Of a stretch of 64,000 nucleotides of DNA, positions 9,274 to 18,911 are shown in pieces. Both the position numbers and the translations under genes were made by a program. Within the stretch, counting starts at the first letter, position 1. Every line of letters begins with the position of its first letter. The notes under the pieces were generated by a model. It was given only the letters and a program-made list of their open reading frames with translations. It was not told the DNA's origin and did no database searches. The stretch comes from Paenibacillus hunanensis (GTDB lineage: Bacteria > Bacillota > Bacilli > Paenibacillales > Paenibacillaceae), in NCBI RefSeq assembly GCF_014645615.1, contig NZ_BMMB01000004.1, forward strand, positions 1 to 64,000. The letters are read 5' to 3'.

Positions 9274-9449
9274 TTAAGCTAAATTATAGTGATTTTAGAA
9301 CAACACTAGACCAGCAGGAATACGCGTTATCCATGTTCCATCATACCGAAAACTTCACCAGAAAGCTCTAGCCGAAAATCCTCCTTCTGGATACAATAAA
9401 AGTAATCAGCTAGCTACATACTATAATACGTCGTTCATGCCACCATCCC

Positions 9450-9461
9450 TATACATGTATA
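9450..9461. promoter_or_regulatory. Palindrome TATACATGTATA, upstream copy
   Basis: A perfect 12-bp palindrome, repeated exactly at 9510-9521, 60 bp downstream. The pair sits in the promoter region of the stalk-domain protein, so it may be a double operator for a dimeric regulator. The regulator is unknown. Confidence 0.5.
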
Positions 9462-9509
9462 CCAAAAAGGTTACAAATTTTTTACCGCAACACAACGGCT
9501 ACGTAAGAG

Positions 9510-9521
9510 TATACATGTATA
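9510..9521. promoter_or_regulatory. Palindrome TATACATGTATA, downstream copy
   Basis: Identical to the copy at 9450-9461. It ends 49 bp before the start codon of the stalk-domain gene, close to where a promoter or operator is expected. Confidence 0.5.
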
Positions 9522-9570
9522 GAAGATCAGCATGTTTTCATGCTTGGCATATAGTCGAAGGAGGAACAGT

Positions 9571-10125
9571 ATGATAAAATGGAAAATAGTGGTATCCTTT
9601 ACGCTGGCATTCTTTTTAATGGGAAGCTCGGTGCTGTTCGCGGATGCTGCTTATCAGCAGGTACGGGTGTGGATTAATGGTAGTGAGGTGGATGGTGGAT
9701 CGTACATTATCGACGGTAAAACCTATGTTCCACTACGCGAGATTGATGGATTGGTCGATTTTGATAATGACGCGAAGACCGTTAAGCTATACAAGCCGAA
9801 TGTACATATTTTCCTGTTCAAAGGAGATACCGCGTTTGGAAATGTGAACAAGGGGAAAGTGAAATTCAATGTGTTCACCCAGGTTGATAATTTAAAGACC
9901 GATATTTCCGCGGTCAAAGTGGCGATTACCGACCCTTCCGGTGATCAAAAGGAAATCCAGAGTCAGAACATTTCACAGCAAAAGGACAATTTCTGGTTCC
10001 GCACTTACGACTTTACGTATAACTTTGCGACAACTGGACAATATACAGTTGGATTTTATATGAAGAAATCCGGTGCTAGTGATTACACACTCGTTTCACA
10101 AAAAGTGATTACAGCGCTCAATTAA
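9571..10125 (+). CDS. Secreted protein with copper-amine-oxidase-like stalk domain
   Basis: A protein of 184 aa. Residues 1-27 are a signal peptide (KWK, then a hydrophobic core VVSFTLAFFLMGSSVLF, cleavage near ADAA). Residues 30-75 match the Cu-amine-oxidase N-terminal (stalk) domain by the pattern IIDGKTYVPLREI. Residues 80-184 look like a beta-sandwich (KFNVFTQVDNL ... FATTGQYTVGFYM). Stalk domains are common in surface proteins of Paenibacillus. The ATG at 9571 follows AAGGAGG; the ATG at 9532 has no binding site. Exported; role unknown. Two identical palindromes lie upstream. Confidence 0.8.
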   Translation: MIKWKIVVSFTLAFFLMGSSVLFADAAYQQVRVWINGSEVDGGSYIIDGKTYVPLREIDGLVDFDNDAKTVKLYKPNVHIFLFKGDTAFGNVNKGKVKFNVFTQVDNLKTDISAVKVAITDPSGDQKEIQSQNISQQKDNFWFRTYDFTYNFATTGQYTVGFYMKKSGASDYTLVSQKVITALN

Positions 10126-10569
10126 GATGAAGATCGTTGGACGCATATAAGGCGTATGTATAAAACATTAAAAATGCCGTGCAGCGTTCATTGGTACGTA
10201 TTGCTGAGCTTGTACATCTATCGGTACAAAGCTGTGTGTGTACTTTTAATCTGAGCAGCAGCGCCTGATATCGAGCGATATGAGGCTAACGTATACGACC
10301 TGCTTATCTGCGATCTATTCACGCAGAATAGACGGTCAATATCAAGCGATAATGTGCTCTCGTTCAATTGACCTATAGTAGGTAAAGTGGTACGATACAC
10401 AGGTGTTATTTTTAGCTTTCGGACAGGGACGACGCTCCGAATTGAAGCGGAGCCGGGCGGCAGGAGAATAGCTCCATATCGCTCCATCGCACAACTGGAT
10501 TCATGCGGGATGTGCGCAAGTGTAAAGATATCATATCCAAACTAAAACTATATGAAGGTAGGTTATATT
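10126..10569. other. Intergenic stretch without recognised features
   Basis: About 440 bp. A possible 89-codon frame on the minus strand has no ribosome binding site and an unlikely protein composition, so it is not called. Nothing else was recognised. Confidence 0.5.
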
Positions 10570-10875
10570 ATGAGCGACAAACACGTACACGATGAGAATT
10601 GCAACCACGATGACCACGAGCACGAAGAGCTTACACTGACGTTGACCGACGAAGATGGCAACGATGTTGAAATGGTACTCGTTGAAACATTTGACGTAGG
10701 CGAGAAACTGTACGCATTGCTGCTTGAGCGTGGCAATCCAGAAGCAGACGGCTACATCATGCGTCTGGAAGAAGAAGAAGACGGTATGGTACTGGCTAAC
10801 ATCGAAGACGAAGCAGAGTGGAAAGCTGTTGAGCAAGCTTACGAAGAGCTTGTTGCGCATTCCGAAGAAGGCTAA
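10570..10875 (+). CDS. DUF1292 family protein (YrzB-like)
   Basis: An acidic protein of 101 aa: a His/Asp-rich start (HVHDENCNHDDHEHEE) followed by a DUF1292 domain (LTLTDEDGNDVEMVLVETFDVGEKLYALL ... NPEADGYIMRL). The family is conserved in Firmicutes, often next to yrrK and yrzL; its function is not established. The His-rich N-terminus could bind metal (inference). The ATG at 10570 follows GAAGGTAGG; an ATG at 10552 overlaps that site. A strong bidirectional terminator follows at 10956. Confidence 0.85.
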   Translation: MSDKHVHDENCNHDDHEHEELTLTLTDEDGNDVEMVLVETFDVGEKLYALLLERGNPEADGYIMRLEEEEDGMVLANIEDEAEWKAVEQAYEELVAHSEEG

Positions 10876-10955
10876 TCGCTGGGAAAAGGGTTTATCTTTT
10901 CAAGCGACTTCACTCCAGCTTAACGGCTGAGTACGAGCAGTACATCGTAATAAAC

Positions 10956-10994
10956 AAAAGGAGCCTCATCCTCAGGGATGAAGCTCCTTTTTTA
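10956..10994. terminator. Bidirectional terminator
   Basis: The stem AAAAGGAGC-TCATCC pairs with GGATGA-GCTCCTTTT, with one mismatch and T-runs on both strands. It serves the DUF1292 gene (+) and speA (-). Confidence 0.85.
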
Positions 10995-11075
10995 TTGATT
11001 CGTCCGTTTACGAATCATCTCGTCGATCTCTAATCGGTCTATTACGCGTCCTACAATAGCTCCTATAGAAGCTAA

Positions 11076-12554
11076 TTAAGAGATCGCGTCAGCCTCGACA
11101 ATCACCTTCACATTACGTACAGTACGATCCTCAGGGCCTTTAACCGGCAGACCGACTTTCACATGATCGGTAATATAGTCGATATTTTCCTGCGAAATGA
11201 CTTCACCTGGCAGCAGGATCGGAATGCCGGGTGGATACACGTAAATGAACTCAGCAATGATCCGCTCGGCGGCATCAGCCAGCGGGATGATCTCAGTATC
11301 GCCGTAGAATGCATCACGCGGTGTGAGTGCAAGCTGCGGAATCTCAGGAATCTTCACTACGAGTTCCTTGATCTCGCGACCGGAACCGTGGAATTCAGCG
11401 GACATTTGAGTCAGTGCAGTCACCAGCGTATTCACGCTATCTTCAGTATCACCCGGGGTGACGAGGCAAAGGATATTGTACATATCGCTCATCTCGATCT
11501 CCAGATTGAAGTGATCACGTAGCCAGTTCTCTGCATCGTAGCCTGTAATGCCCAGATGACGAATATGAATCGTCAGCTTGGTTGGATCGTAATTGAAGGT
11601 CGCTTCGCCACCCAGCAGCTCTTCGCCAAAGCAGTACAGCCCTTCAATTTCGTTAATGCGGCGGCGTGTATCCTGTGCCAGCGCGATTGCTCGCTCTGCG
11701 ATCTCATGACCATTGATCGCCAGATTACGGCGTGAGGTGTCAAGAGATGCCAGCAGAATATATGAAGTTGACGTTGTCGTCAGCATACTGATAATCGTTT
11801 GAACACGTTGTGGATTCACATGTCCGTTTTTCACATTGACATTGAGCACAGAGCTTTGTGTCATGGAGCCACCCAGCTTATGTACGCTGGTCGCAGCCAT
11901 ATCGGCTCCGGCGGCCATTGCGGACACAGGCAGCTTTTCATGAAAATGAATCAGAACGCCGTGTGCTTCATCTACAAGCACCGGTACCCCACGGCTATGA
12001 GCCAGTTCAACAATTTCCTTTAGATCGGCGCATACACCGAAATAGGTCGGGTTGATAACCAGTACGCCTTTGGCGTCAGGATGGCGATCGAGTGCACGGC
12101 GTACAGACGCTGTCGTAATACCGTGGTCGATTCCGAGGTTTTCGTCACGCACAGGCGAGACGAAGATAGGCTTGGCACCCGCAAAAATAATGGCTGCCAT
12201 AACCGATTTATGCACGTTACGCGGTACGATAATTTTATCGCCCGGCGAGCAGATTGCCATGATCATCGTCATGATGACACTGCTGGTGCCTTGTACAGAG
12301 AAGTACGTATAGTCGGAGCCGAACGCATCGGCTGCGAGCTTCTGAGCCCTCTCTATAACCCCCATCGGCTGGTGAAGATCGTCGAGTGGCGCGATGTTGA
12401 TCAGATCTATGGAAAGAGCATCGTCGCCAATAAACTCTCTGAACTCCTGATCACTGCCGAGTCCTTTTTTATGTCCCGGAATGTGAAATTGAACGGGATT
12501 GCTGGCCGCATGCTGCTTGAGAGCAGTAAAAAGCGGGGTTTGCGTATGATCCAT
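11076..12554 (-). CDS. speA: Arginine decarboxylase (fold type I, Orn/Lys/Arg decarboxylase family)
   Basis: A PLP-dependent decarboxylase of 492 aa, the length of Bacillus SpeA, making agmatine for polyamine synthesis in the cytoplasm. Visible signatures are the FHIPGHKKG start, VDEAHG (PLP aspartate) and the Schiff-base Lys226 in SVHKLGGS. The C-terminal third carries the family's small domain (YPPGIPILLPGE). The related YaaO-type lysine/arginine decarboxylases share this architecture, so the substrate is inferred from closest resemblance. It is monocistronic, divergent from the MFS gene with 264 bp between them, and ends at the shared terminator at 10956. Confidence 0.88.
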   Translation of the reverse strand: MDHTQTPLFTALKQHAASNPVQFHIPGHKKGLGSDQEFREFIGDDALSIDLINIAPLDDLHQPMGVIERAQKLAADAFGSDYTYFSVQGTSSVIMTMIMAICSPGDKIIVPRNVHKSVMAAIIFAGAKPIFVSPVRDENLGIDHGITTASVRRALDRHPDAKGVLVINPTYFGVCADLKEIVELAHSRGVPVLVDEAHGVLIHFHEKLPVSAMAAGADMAATSVHKLGGSMTQSSVLNVNVKNGHVNPQRVQTIISMLTTTSTSYILLASLDTSRRNLAINGHEIAERAIALAQDTRRRINEIEGLYCFGEELLGGEATFNYDPTKLTIHIRHLGITGYDAENWLRDHFNLEIEMSDMYNILCLVTPGDTEDSVNTLVTALTQMSAEFHGSGREIKELVVKIPEIPQLALTPRDAFYGDTEIIPLADAAERIIAEFIYVYPPGIPILLPGEVISQENIDYITDHVKVGLPVKGPEDRTVRNVKVIVEADAIS

Positions 12555-12818
12555 TTTAAGCTGTCACAACCTTTCGAAATTGGAGTAAATACCTATTATT
12601 TAAAAACCAAACAAAAATGAGTATAGCAAAAAGAGTGACGAATGCAATAGTTATCTTGTGTCAGATTTTGGAGATGTGTCAAAAATAGCACGATACAGGG
12701 CAAAATTTATCCTTTTGACAGGGTGAATAACAAGTAGCAAACTTGCTGAATCGGAGTTCGTCTGTGATACAATAAAACGGGGTTACGATGAAATCCGCAT
12801 CGCTGAAGGGAGTACCCA

Positions 12819-14108
12819 ATGTCTTCAATTCGTTATGAAGCTACATCTAAGACGGCAAGAAATAATCGAATCTTATTCATATATTTATGGTTGCTGATTT
12901 TTTTCGTGGAATTTGTAAAGGGAGGCTTGCTCGTTACACTGCTGCCTCTTTATATGGGGCATCGGCTCGGATTGCCTGCATTTGCAATCGGTGTAGCATT
13001 CGCCTCCCAGTATATTGGTGATAATGCACTACGTAGTCCAGCAGGCTGGATGGCTGAACGGCTGGGCTTTCGCCTGACGATGACGCTCGGCATGCTGCTC
13101 ATTCTGGCAGCGGTCATTGTCATGTCGACCGTCCAGCATCCGGGCTGGCTGATCGTTGCCTGTGCGACGATGGGGATCGGCAGCGCGCCACTCTGGCCTT
13201 GCGTCATGTCCAAAATTACCGATATCTCCAGCGAAACGGGTAATTATGGTACACATATGGGCATTATCGAAATTGCTTCACTTGGTGGAGCTGGCTTGGG
13301 ACCAGTCGTGATGAACTGGCTGAGTGGCGATTCCTATACTTTTTCATTTGGTATGCTATTGCTCTGTATGATCGTTGTCGTTGTGGTCGCCTTATTTTTA
13401 CCAGGGCGAACCAAGCAGCGTCCATCGACGTCAAGCCAGGTAGCGAATATAGAAGCAGACCAGACTGCTGAGGATGCATCCATCGATCCTGCTTATGTCC
13501 GTCAACCAGGCGAAAGCAGATTACATTATTATGTCCAGCTTATGCGTTCGCTTCATATTCATCCATTGCTATATCCAGCCTTATTTATGCAGTCCTTTGC
13601 GCTCGGTGTGCTAACACCGATTATTACATTATATGTAGTGAGTGAACTCGGGCTTACGCCGGCATATTTTAATGCATTACTGATTGGCGGGGGTGCGGTG
13701 ACGGTGCTGGGGCTCATTCCTGCGGGGCGTTTGATTGACCGAGTAGGCAGCAAGCTGTTTTTGCGCACAGGCTTTTTGCTGGCAGCTACCGCGCTACTGG
13801 GGCTAGCCTCAACACGTGCCTTGCCGTGGATCTGGGTATTTGTATTATGTGCAGGCTTTAGCTATGCGATGATCTTGCCAGCATGGAATTCACTGCTAGC
13901 GAATCTCGTGCCTGCTAAGGAGAAAGGCGCTGTATGGGGACTATTTCTCACTTTACAAGGCTCAGGGCTGGTGCTGGGACCGATTGTGTCCGGCAAGCTA
14001 TGGGACGATATTAGTCCACAGGCGCCATTTTATGTGAGCGCAGCGGCGATGCTATTGCTCTTTATCATTCACTGGGTGATGATTCGGCAGCGTCCCAATA
14101 TCCGTTAA
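12819..14108 (+). CDS. MFS transporter
   Basis: An integral membrane protein of 429 aa with the twelve-segment major facilitator layout: six hydrophobic segments in residues 20-195, a polar central loop at about 200-240, and six more in 245-425. The motif after segment 2 (GWMAERLG) and its equivalent RLIDRVG in the second half match MFS loop motif A. It is probably a drug or metabolite exporter; the substrate cannot be told. The ATG at 12819 is preceded by GAAGGGAG. A terminator follows six bases after the stop. Confidence 0.88.
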   Translation: MSSIRYEATSKTARNNRILFIYLWLLIFFVEFVKGGLLVTLLPLYMGHRLGLPAFAIGVAFASQYIGDNALRSPAGWMAERLGFRLTMTLGMLLILAAVIVMSTVQHPGWLIVACATMGIGSAPLWPCVMSKITDISSETGNYGTHMGIIEIASLGGAGLGPVVMNWLSGDSYTFSFGMLLLCMIVVVVVALFLPGRTKQRPSTSSQVANIEADQTAEDASIDPAYVRQPGESRLHYYVQLMRSLHIHPLLYPALFMQSFALGVLTPIITLYVVSELGLTPAYFNALLIGGGAVTVLGLIPAGRLIDRVGSKLFLRTGFLLAATALLGLASTRALPWIWVFVLCAGFSYAMILPAWNSLLANLVPAKEKGAVWGLFLTLQGSGLVLGPIVSGKLWDDISPQAPFYVSAAAMLLLFIIHWVMIRQRPNIR

Positions 14109-14113
14109 CATCG

Positions 14114-14167
14114 AAAGCCGTACCTTTTCGCAGTCAGTATGCTGACGCTTGAAAGGGTACGGCTTTT
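14114..14167 (+). terminator. Terminator of the MFS gene
   Basis: AAAGCCGTACC pairs with GGGTACGGCTTT (G-U allowed) around a long inner arm (AGTCAG/CTGACG), then TTTTA. Confidence 0.8.
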
Positions 14168-14303
14168 ATCGTGCTGTGTGATAGCTATTCATATATTTCA
14201 GTGTATCTATAACTAGGCTAGAACTAGACTAGCTGTATAACGATCCGAACGAACAATAAAAAATAGGTCTATAGCCCATAAATTGAGACTTGCTTCCGAA
14301 GCG

Positions 14304-14951
14304 TTAGACCGTTGCCATCCGGTATAATGGAAGCAGTTGCTGGAAGGTGTCTTCAACCTGACGTACAAAAGCATCACCATCACGTAGCAATGGATCATTT
14401 TTATCAAAACGTAGTCCGCAGATAATCTCTGACTTTTTCACGTTTTGCAGACGGTTTGCCATCTCCAGCAGCTGCTCGTCCGATAACTCGGCTTGTGGCG
14501 TTCCCTGCGGAGACATATGGTCTGGCGACCAGTAGTAATGGGCTGGTACGATCTGTTTCACTTCATCCAGCTTCGCTACCATCGCACGACCAAAATCCAC
14601 CTTCCGTGGACTCTCGTAAATAATGGCAAATACGACAAACACGTGAGTACCGAACATGCCCACTTCAAAATGAGGCAGTGCTTTATAGCCACGCTTATTT
14701 GCAGCCCAGGCTACCCATGTATCCTTGGGCGGATTCACTGTCCGACGTGCATGCTTGGCAACATGAACGTACATTTCCTCACCACAGAGCGTTGCCAGAT
14801 GTGGCTGAATTAGCTCTCCAAGTGCAGTCAGCTTGGGACGAACACGAGCGATCAGAGCCTCCATACGCGGCTCCAGCCCATCAATCGCAAACACTTCAAA
14901 ATCTTCGGCAGTAAAGCCGGAGAATGTTGCTTCCTTAGTTGAATTCATCAT
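14304..14951 (-). CDS. DUF1054 family protein (YktB/UPF0637)
   Basis: A soluble protein of 215 aa recognised as the YktB family from FSGFTAEDFEVFAIDGLEPRM near the start and the central FGTHVFVVFAIIYESP. The family is restricted to Firmicutes and its function is unknown. The reading frame extends 14 codons upstream, but the ATG at 14951 follows AGAGAGG at a normal distance, so the shorter form is chosen. Monocistronic. Confidence 0.85.
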   Translation of the reverse strand: MMNSTKEATFSGFTAEDFEVFAIDGLEPRMEALIARVRPKLTALGELIQPHLATLCGEEMYVHVAKHARRTVNPPKDTWVAWAANKRGYKALPHFEVGMFGTHVFVVFAIIYESPRKVDFGRAMVAKLDEVKQIVPAHYYWSPDHMSPQGTPQAELSDEQLLEMANRLQNVKKSEIICGLRFDKNDPLLRDGDAFVRQVEDTFQQLLPLYRMATV

Positions 14952-15308
14952 CCTGTTGTACCTCTCTTTCCGATCCGTAAGGTTCCATGTCAATCACAGC
15001 TATAATAGCACATTTGGTCATTATATTTTCATGAAGATTACATGTGAGTAGGCGGTTTGCTGCTTAGATAAACAGGCAAACGGGTAAAAATAATCAAGCT
15101 ACCGCTGTATATTGCAGTCTATTTTGTAGCTTATGGAATAATGATGTTTTTGCATATGAAGGGCTGTTCCTATTTTGTAAAAACAGAAGCTATATCGATT
15201 GGATTAGATACAAACAGATGGCCGCAATTATATACCACTACAACACAACGCATAATGATAATCATACACGCATAAGTATAAATGATAAGGGACAAAGGAG
15301 GGAATACC
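14952..15308. other. Divergent intergenic region
   Basis: About 360 bp between two divergent genes. It is AT-rich towards 15200-15300 and should hold both promoters. No specific operator or RNA element was recognised. Confidence 0.4.
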
Positions 15309-15905
15309 ATGAACAAGAGCTATGAAGTGGAATATTGCAATGTAGAGCTTCGTTTTGCACGCCGCGATATCCAGAATCTGATCCGCGATCTGATCAAGGA
15401 AGGGTACTCTCTATACTGGCGTGAAACCGATGATTCTTTTATCGTATCGATACGTACGGATAACCACATGACCAAGCTACGCTTCCAGCAAAGTCAGGAG
15501 GGCTACAAGCTGATTGGCGATTACCGTATTCATGATGCAAGGCTGGCAGAGTGGATGGAAAAGCTGATTGGCGATACGAAGGGTCATGCAATCGTCAAGC
15601 GCTTTCGCGATCAGCAGATTCTCGTCGAGAATATTCTATTCGGTGAAGTGATTCGAATGGTAGAGATTTCCGGCTTTGAGCAGCGAATTTTGTACCAGAA
15701 GGAATCGACACCGAATCGGGAATCCTTGCAAAATCTGTACATGTCAATGGAGGGCGAGCAGCGCATCGCCTCCACAGAGGATAAGATTGACGAACTGCTG
15801 GATCGCTTGAACGAAGCGTTAAAGGCAGGCGATCAAGAGCAGGTGGACGTATGTAAGAAAATGTTGGAAAATCTGCGTTTTGAGCTTATTCGTTTGGAAA
15901 AGTAA
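15309..15905 (+). CDS. Conserved hypothetical protein, 198 aa
   Basis: A soluble protein of 198 aa. Residues 1-125 form a mixed alpha/beta region with conserved-looking blocks (NLIRDLIKEGYSLYWRETDDSF, HAIVKRFRDQQILVENILFGEVIRMVEISG). Residues 165-198 are a charged helix, probably a coiled coil (DKIDELLDRLNEALKAGDQEQ). There are no membrane segments. It resembles an uncharacterised protein common in Paenibacillus; I cannot assign a function. The ATG at 15309 follows AAAGGAGGG. It stands alone before gnd. Confidence 0.75.
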   Translation: MNKSYEVEYCNVELRFARRDIQNLIRDLIKEGYSLYWRETDDSFIVSIRTDNHMTKLRFQQSQEGYKLIGDYRIHDARLAEWMEKLIGDTKGHAIVKRFRDQQILVENILFGEVIRMVEISGFEQRILYQKESTPNRESLQNLYMSMEGEQRIASTEDKIDELLDRLNEALKAGDQEQVDVCKKMLENLRFELIRLEK

Positions 15906-16105
15906 ACTATAGGGCGTGATATACATGCGAATCGTAAAAATAGTTAGAATTTTACACAAAAATTCAACGTTTTTATGAATTTTCATGGGATCACGCCTTT
16001 GGACTTTCTTTATAAGAATAAAACATGTAAAATGTTGAAAGGCTCACATGAAAGATTCAAAATGAGGAAATACAAATACTTAATGTAAAGGATGGAGAAC
16101 CGGAA

Positions 16106-17515
16106 ATGTCTAAACAACAAATTGGTGTAGTTGGTCTTGCCGTTATGGGTAAGAACCTGGCTCTTAACATCGAAAGCAAAGGGTTCAGCGTATCTGTATT
16201 TAACCGTTCCCCTCAAAAAACACATGATCTGCTGGAAGAAGCACAGGGTAAAAACCTGGTAGGTACATTCTCAATCGAAGAATTCGTACAATCCCTGGAA
16301 GTACCTCGCAAAATCCTGATCATGGTTCAAGCAGGTCCGGCAACTGACGCTACCATTGAGCAGCTGGTTCCGCATCTGGATCAAGGCGATATTATTATTG
16401 ATGGCGGTAACGCCCATTTCCCTGATACACAGCGTCGTAACAAAGAGCTGGAGGAAAAAGGCTTCCGCTTTATCGGAGCAGGCGTATCCGGCGGTGAAGA
16501 AGGCGCCCTGAAAGGCCCAGCAATCATGCCAGGCGGACAGGAAAGTGCCTACAAGCTGGTTGAGCCTATCCTGACTTCCATCTCTGCACATGTGAACGGC
16601 GATCCTTGCTGTACATATATCGGACCGGACGGTGCAGGTCACTATGTGAAAATGGTTCACAACGGTATCGAGTATGGCGACATGCAGCTGATCGGTGAAG
16701 CCTATAATCTGCTCACATCCGTACTGGGTGCAGACACCAAAGAACTGCATTCCATTTTTGATGAGTGGAATAAAGGCGAGCTGGATAGCTACCTGATCGA
16801 AATCACGACTGATATCTTCACGAAATATGACGAAGAAACAGGCAAGCCAATGGTCGATGTAATCCTTGATGCTGCCGGTCAAAAAGGTACAGGTAAATGG
16901 ACAAGCCAGAGCGCACTGGATCTGGGCGTACCATTGTCCATGATTACGGAATCTGTATTCGCACGCTTCCTGTCTGCAATCAAGGAAGAGCGCGTAGCTG
17001 CAAGCAAAATTCTGAGCGGTCCAAAAACCGAAGCATTCTCTGGCGACAGAGCCGAATTTATCGAAGCGATTCGCAAAGCGCTGTATGCTTCCAAAATCGT
17101 TTCCTATGCACAGGGCTTCGCACAAATGCGCGCTGCATCGGACGAGCATGGCTGGGATCTGAAATACGGCAACATCGCGATGATCTTCCGTGGTGGCTGT
17201 ATCATTCGTTCCCGCTTCCTGCAAAACATCAAGGATGCTTACGACAAAGATGGCGGCCTGAAAAACCTGCTGCTGGACGACTACTTCAAAAACATCGTCG
17301 AGAGCTACCAGGATGCATGGCGTGAAGTGGTTGCAACAGCTGTAAAATACGGTATCCCAGTTCCTGGCTTCTCCAGCGCACTGGCTTACTTCGACAGCTA
17401 CCGCACAGAGCGCCTGCCAGCTAACCTGCTGCAAGCACAACGCGACTACTTCGGCGCTCACACGTTCAAGCGTGTGGACAAAGAAGGCACATTCCACTAC
17501 GAGTGGATGAAATAA
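16106..17515 (+). CDS. gndA: 6-phosphogluconate dehydrogenase, decarboxylating
   Basis: Oxidises 6-phosphogluconate to ribulose 5-phosphate with NADP+ in the oxidative pentose phosphate pathway. The 469 aa are full length. It shows the N-terminal dinucleotide motif [10 protein letters not shown], the substrate motifs GNAHFPDT and SGGEEGA, the catalytic lysine in [16 protein letters not shown], and the C-terminal family tail ([27 protein letters not shown]). C-ending codons are frequent, consistent with high expression; as a side effect a 408-codon open frame exists on the opposite strand. It has a 200-bp upstream region and is monocistronic, with a terminator at 17591. Confidence 0.97.
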   Translation: MSKQQIGVVGLAVMGKNLALNIESKGFSVSVFNRSPQKTHDLLEEAQGKNLVGTFSIEEFVQSLEVPRKILIMVQAGPATDATIEQLVPHLDQGDIIIDGGNAHFPDTQRRNKELEEKGFRFIGAGVSGGEEGALKGPAIMPGGQESAYKLVEPILTSISAHVNGDPCCTYIGPDGAGHYVKMVHNGIEYGDMQLIGEAYNLLTSVLGADTKELHSIFDEWNKGELDSYLIEITTDIFTKYDEETGKPMVDVILDAAGQKGTGKWTSQSALDLGVPLSMITESVFARFLSAIKEERVAASKILSGPKTEAFSGDRAEFIEAIRKALYASKIVSYAQGFAQMRAASDEHGWDLKYGNIAMIFRGGCIIRSRFLQNIKDAYDKDGGLKNLLLDDYFKNIVESYQDAWREVVATAVKYGIPVPGFSSALAYFDSYRTERLPANLLQAQRDYFGAHTFKRVDKEGTFHYEWMK

Positions 17516-17590
17516 TTTTATTCAACGTTAGCGGATAAAGTCACTTTATCGGCAACTATATAATCAGCTTCATTTGGAAGCTACAGTTCA

Positions 17591-17619
17591 GAGGAGCGGA
17601 TCAATTCCGCTCCTTTTTA
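17591..17619 (+). terminator. Terminator of gndA
   Basis: AGGAGCGGA / TCCGCTCCT stem with a short loop, followed by TTTTTA. Confidence 0.9.
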
Positions 17620-17805
17620 TTATGAAGCTCTGCGACTGAATAGAACATAATAGAGACCGGGGCAAGTATATTAAAAGAAATAGATTAAAACGAGTTGAAC
17701 TAGAAGTGGATTGAAAAAGATGAATGAATTAAATAAATCAGTTGGAAATCTCGCGCACTACCAAATGGATCGTTATACATACAACACACACAAAGGAGAA
17801 CCAAA

Positions 17806-18024
17806 ATGACAGACATCAACCTGTACCCGGATTCCATCAACAGCTACGAACACGACATCGCAGATGCCATCCCCCTATTCGTAGTGGATATAGGCGACAA
17901 TAACACATGCCAATACCTCAACATCTTAAAAGAAACCACCTCCGACACCACTCTCCAAAACGAATTCACCTACTGGATCAAAGCCATCGAAGCCAAAAAT
18001 GAAAAGACAGAAATGAGCACATGA
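17806..18024 (+). CDS. Small acidic protein, 72 aa
   Basis: A 72-codon frame with a good ribosome binding site (AAAGGAG, 8 nt upstream). The product is acidic and soluble (DINLYPDSINSYEHDIADAIPLFVVDIGD), with one cysteine and no recognised domain. Base use is odd: I count 58 C against 25 G over 17821-18000, the reverse of most plus-strand genes here, suggesting recent acquisition or an unusual local mutation history. Element A copy 1 begins 82 bp after the stop. No function assigned. Confidence 0.6.
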   Translation: MTDINLYPDSINSYEHDIADAIPLFVVDIGDNNTCQYLNILKETTSDTTLQNEFTYWIKAIEAKNEKTEMST

Positions 18025-18105
18025 TCATACAGAGTTGTTGAATCAGGACAAACTTATCACTTCCTGTTTACATCCCGCAAGAGGTGAATCTGCATTTGAT
18101 GCGGA

Positions 18106-18234
18106 AGCACGGAACGCAGGGAAGGAAATAAGGGGAAAGGACGATTTTGGAGGGGCGGGAATCTACAATCCACTCCTACTCCATAGATTCCCGCGGCTCC
18201 ACCCGAGTCCGTCCCCTTATTCCTTCCCGAAGTG
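18106..18234 (+). repeat. Element A, copy 1 (long-hairpin repeat)
   Basis: About 129 bp. The outer arms GGAAGGAAATAAGGGG and CCCCTTATTCCTTCC pair almost fully; an inner stem GCGGGAATCTA / TAGATTCCCGC closes a loop of about 20 nt. Further copies in the same orientation lie at 39404, 55851 and 59377. It is non-coding, with no T-run after the hairpin on either strand. It sits between the 72-aa gene and aroK. Confidence 0.85.
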
Positions 18235-18346
18235 AACTGCCACCCCATCACCGTGCAATTCACCTCCCCTCCCAAAGCATTGTCCAACCTCCCCCCCATA
18301 TGGTATGATGTGTGCAACAAAAAAGATGCTGAAAGAGGTGTGCACA

Positions 18347-18880
18347 TTGCATCAGGAAAGTGAGTTTCAGCATTCCAATATCATTCTCGTTGGCATGATG
18401 GGAACCGGCAAAACGACGGTCGGCACGCTGCTGGCACAGCAGCTATCGTATCCGCTCGTAGATATGGATACGATTATTGCCGAGAGAGAGGGAATGTCGG
18501 TACAGGAGATTTTCCGTACAAAAGGCGAAGCGTATTTCCGCGACCTGGAAAGTCAGGTGCTGGAGGAAATGCTACAGTCGACTGGTCAGGTAATTTCTAC
18601 TGGAGGCGGCTGCGTACTGCGTGAGCTGAACCGTGCAGTGATGCTGGATAAAGGTATGGTGGTGGCATTGACCGCAGATGTCGATCATATTGTCGGTCGT
18701 GTAGCTGGCGATACGAATCGTCCTCTACTGGCAGGTGATACGAGAGAACGAGTACAGACTATCATGGAAGAGCGCAAAGATGCGTATCGGTTTGCTCATG
18801 TTACCGTAGATACATCGCTCTTGACGCCGGATGAAGTCGTTACGCATATTTTAACACGTTACCGCGTTCAAGCTTCTTAG
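18347..18880 (+). CDS. aroK: Shikimate kinase
   Basis: Phosphorylates shikimate with ATP in the chorismate pathway. A P-loop (GMMGTGKTT, residues 16-24) is followed by VDMDT with the substrate aspartate, a FR-x-x-GE-x-x-FR substrate motif, STGGG, and NRPLL in the lid. The TTG at 18347 has AGAGGTG six bases upstream and gives 177 aa, close to family length; ATGs at 18305 and 18326 lack binding sites. aroA, the next-but-one step, lies 1.4 kb downstream but is not in the same transcript, because a minus-strand gene intervenes. Confidence 0.92.
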   Translation: MHQESEFQHSNIILVGMMGTGKTTVGTLLAQQLSYPLVDMDTIIAEREGMSVQEIFRTKGEAYFRDLESQVLEEMLQSTGQVISTGGGCVLRELNRAVMLDKGMVVALTADVDHIVGRVAGDTNRPLLAGDTRERVQTIMEERKDAYRFAHVTVDTSLLTPDEVVTHILTRYRVQAS

Positions 18881-18911
18881 GTTTTAGGCGAAAAAGTGGA
18901 GGTGTAATCAT

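Noticed and set aside
10218..10487. 89-codon minus-strand frame
   Set aside because: No ribosome binding site and no recognisable protein features.
16271..17497. 408-codon open frame antisense to gndA
   Set aside because: gndA is unmistakable on the plus strand and its codon choice rarely gives antisense stops. The antisense product has an implausible composition rich in Cys, His and Phe, and no ribosome binding site.
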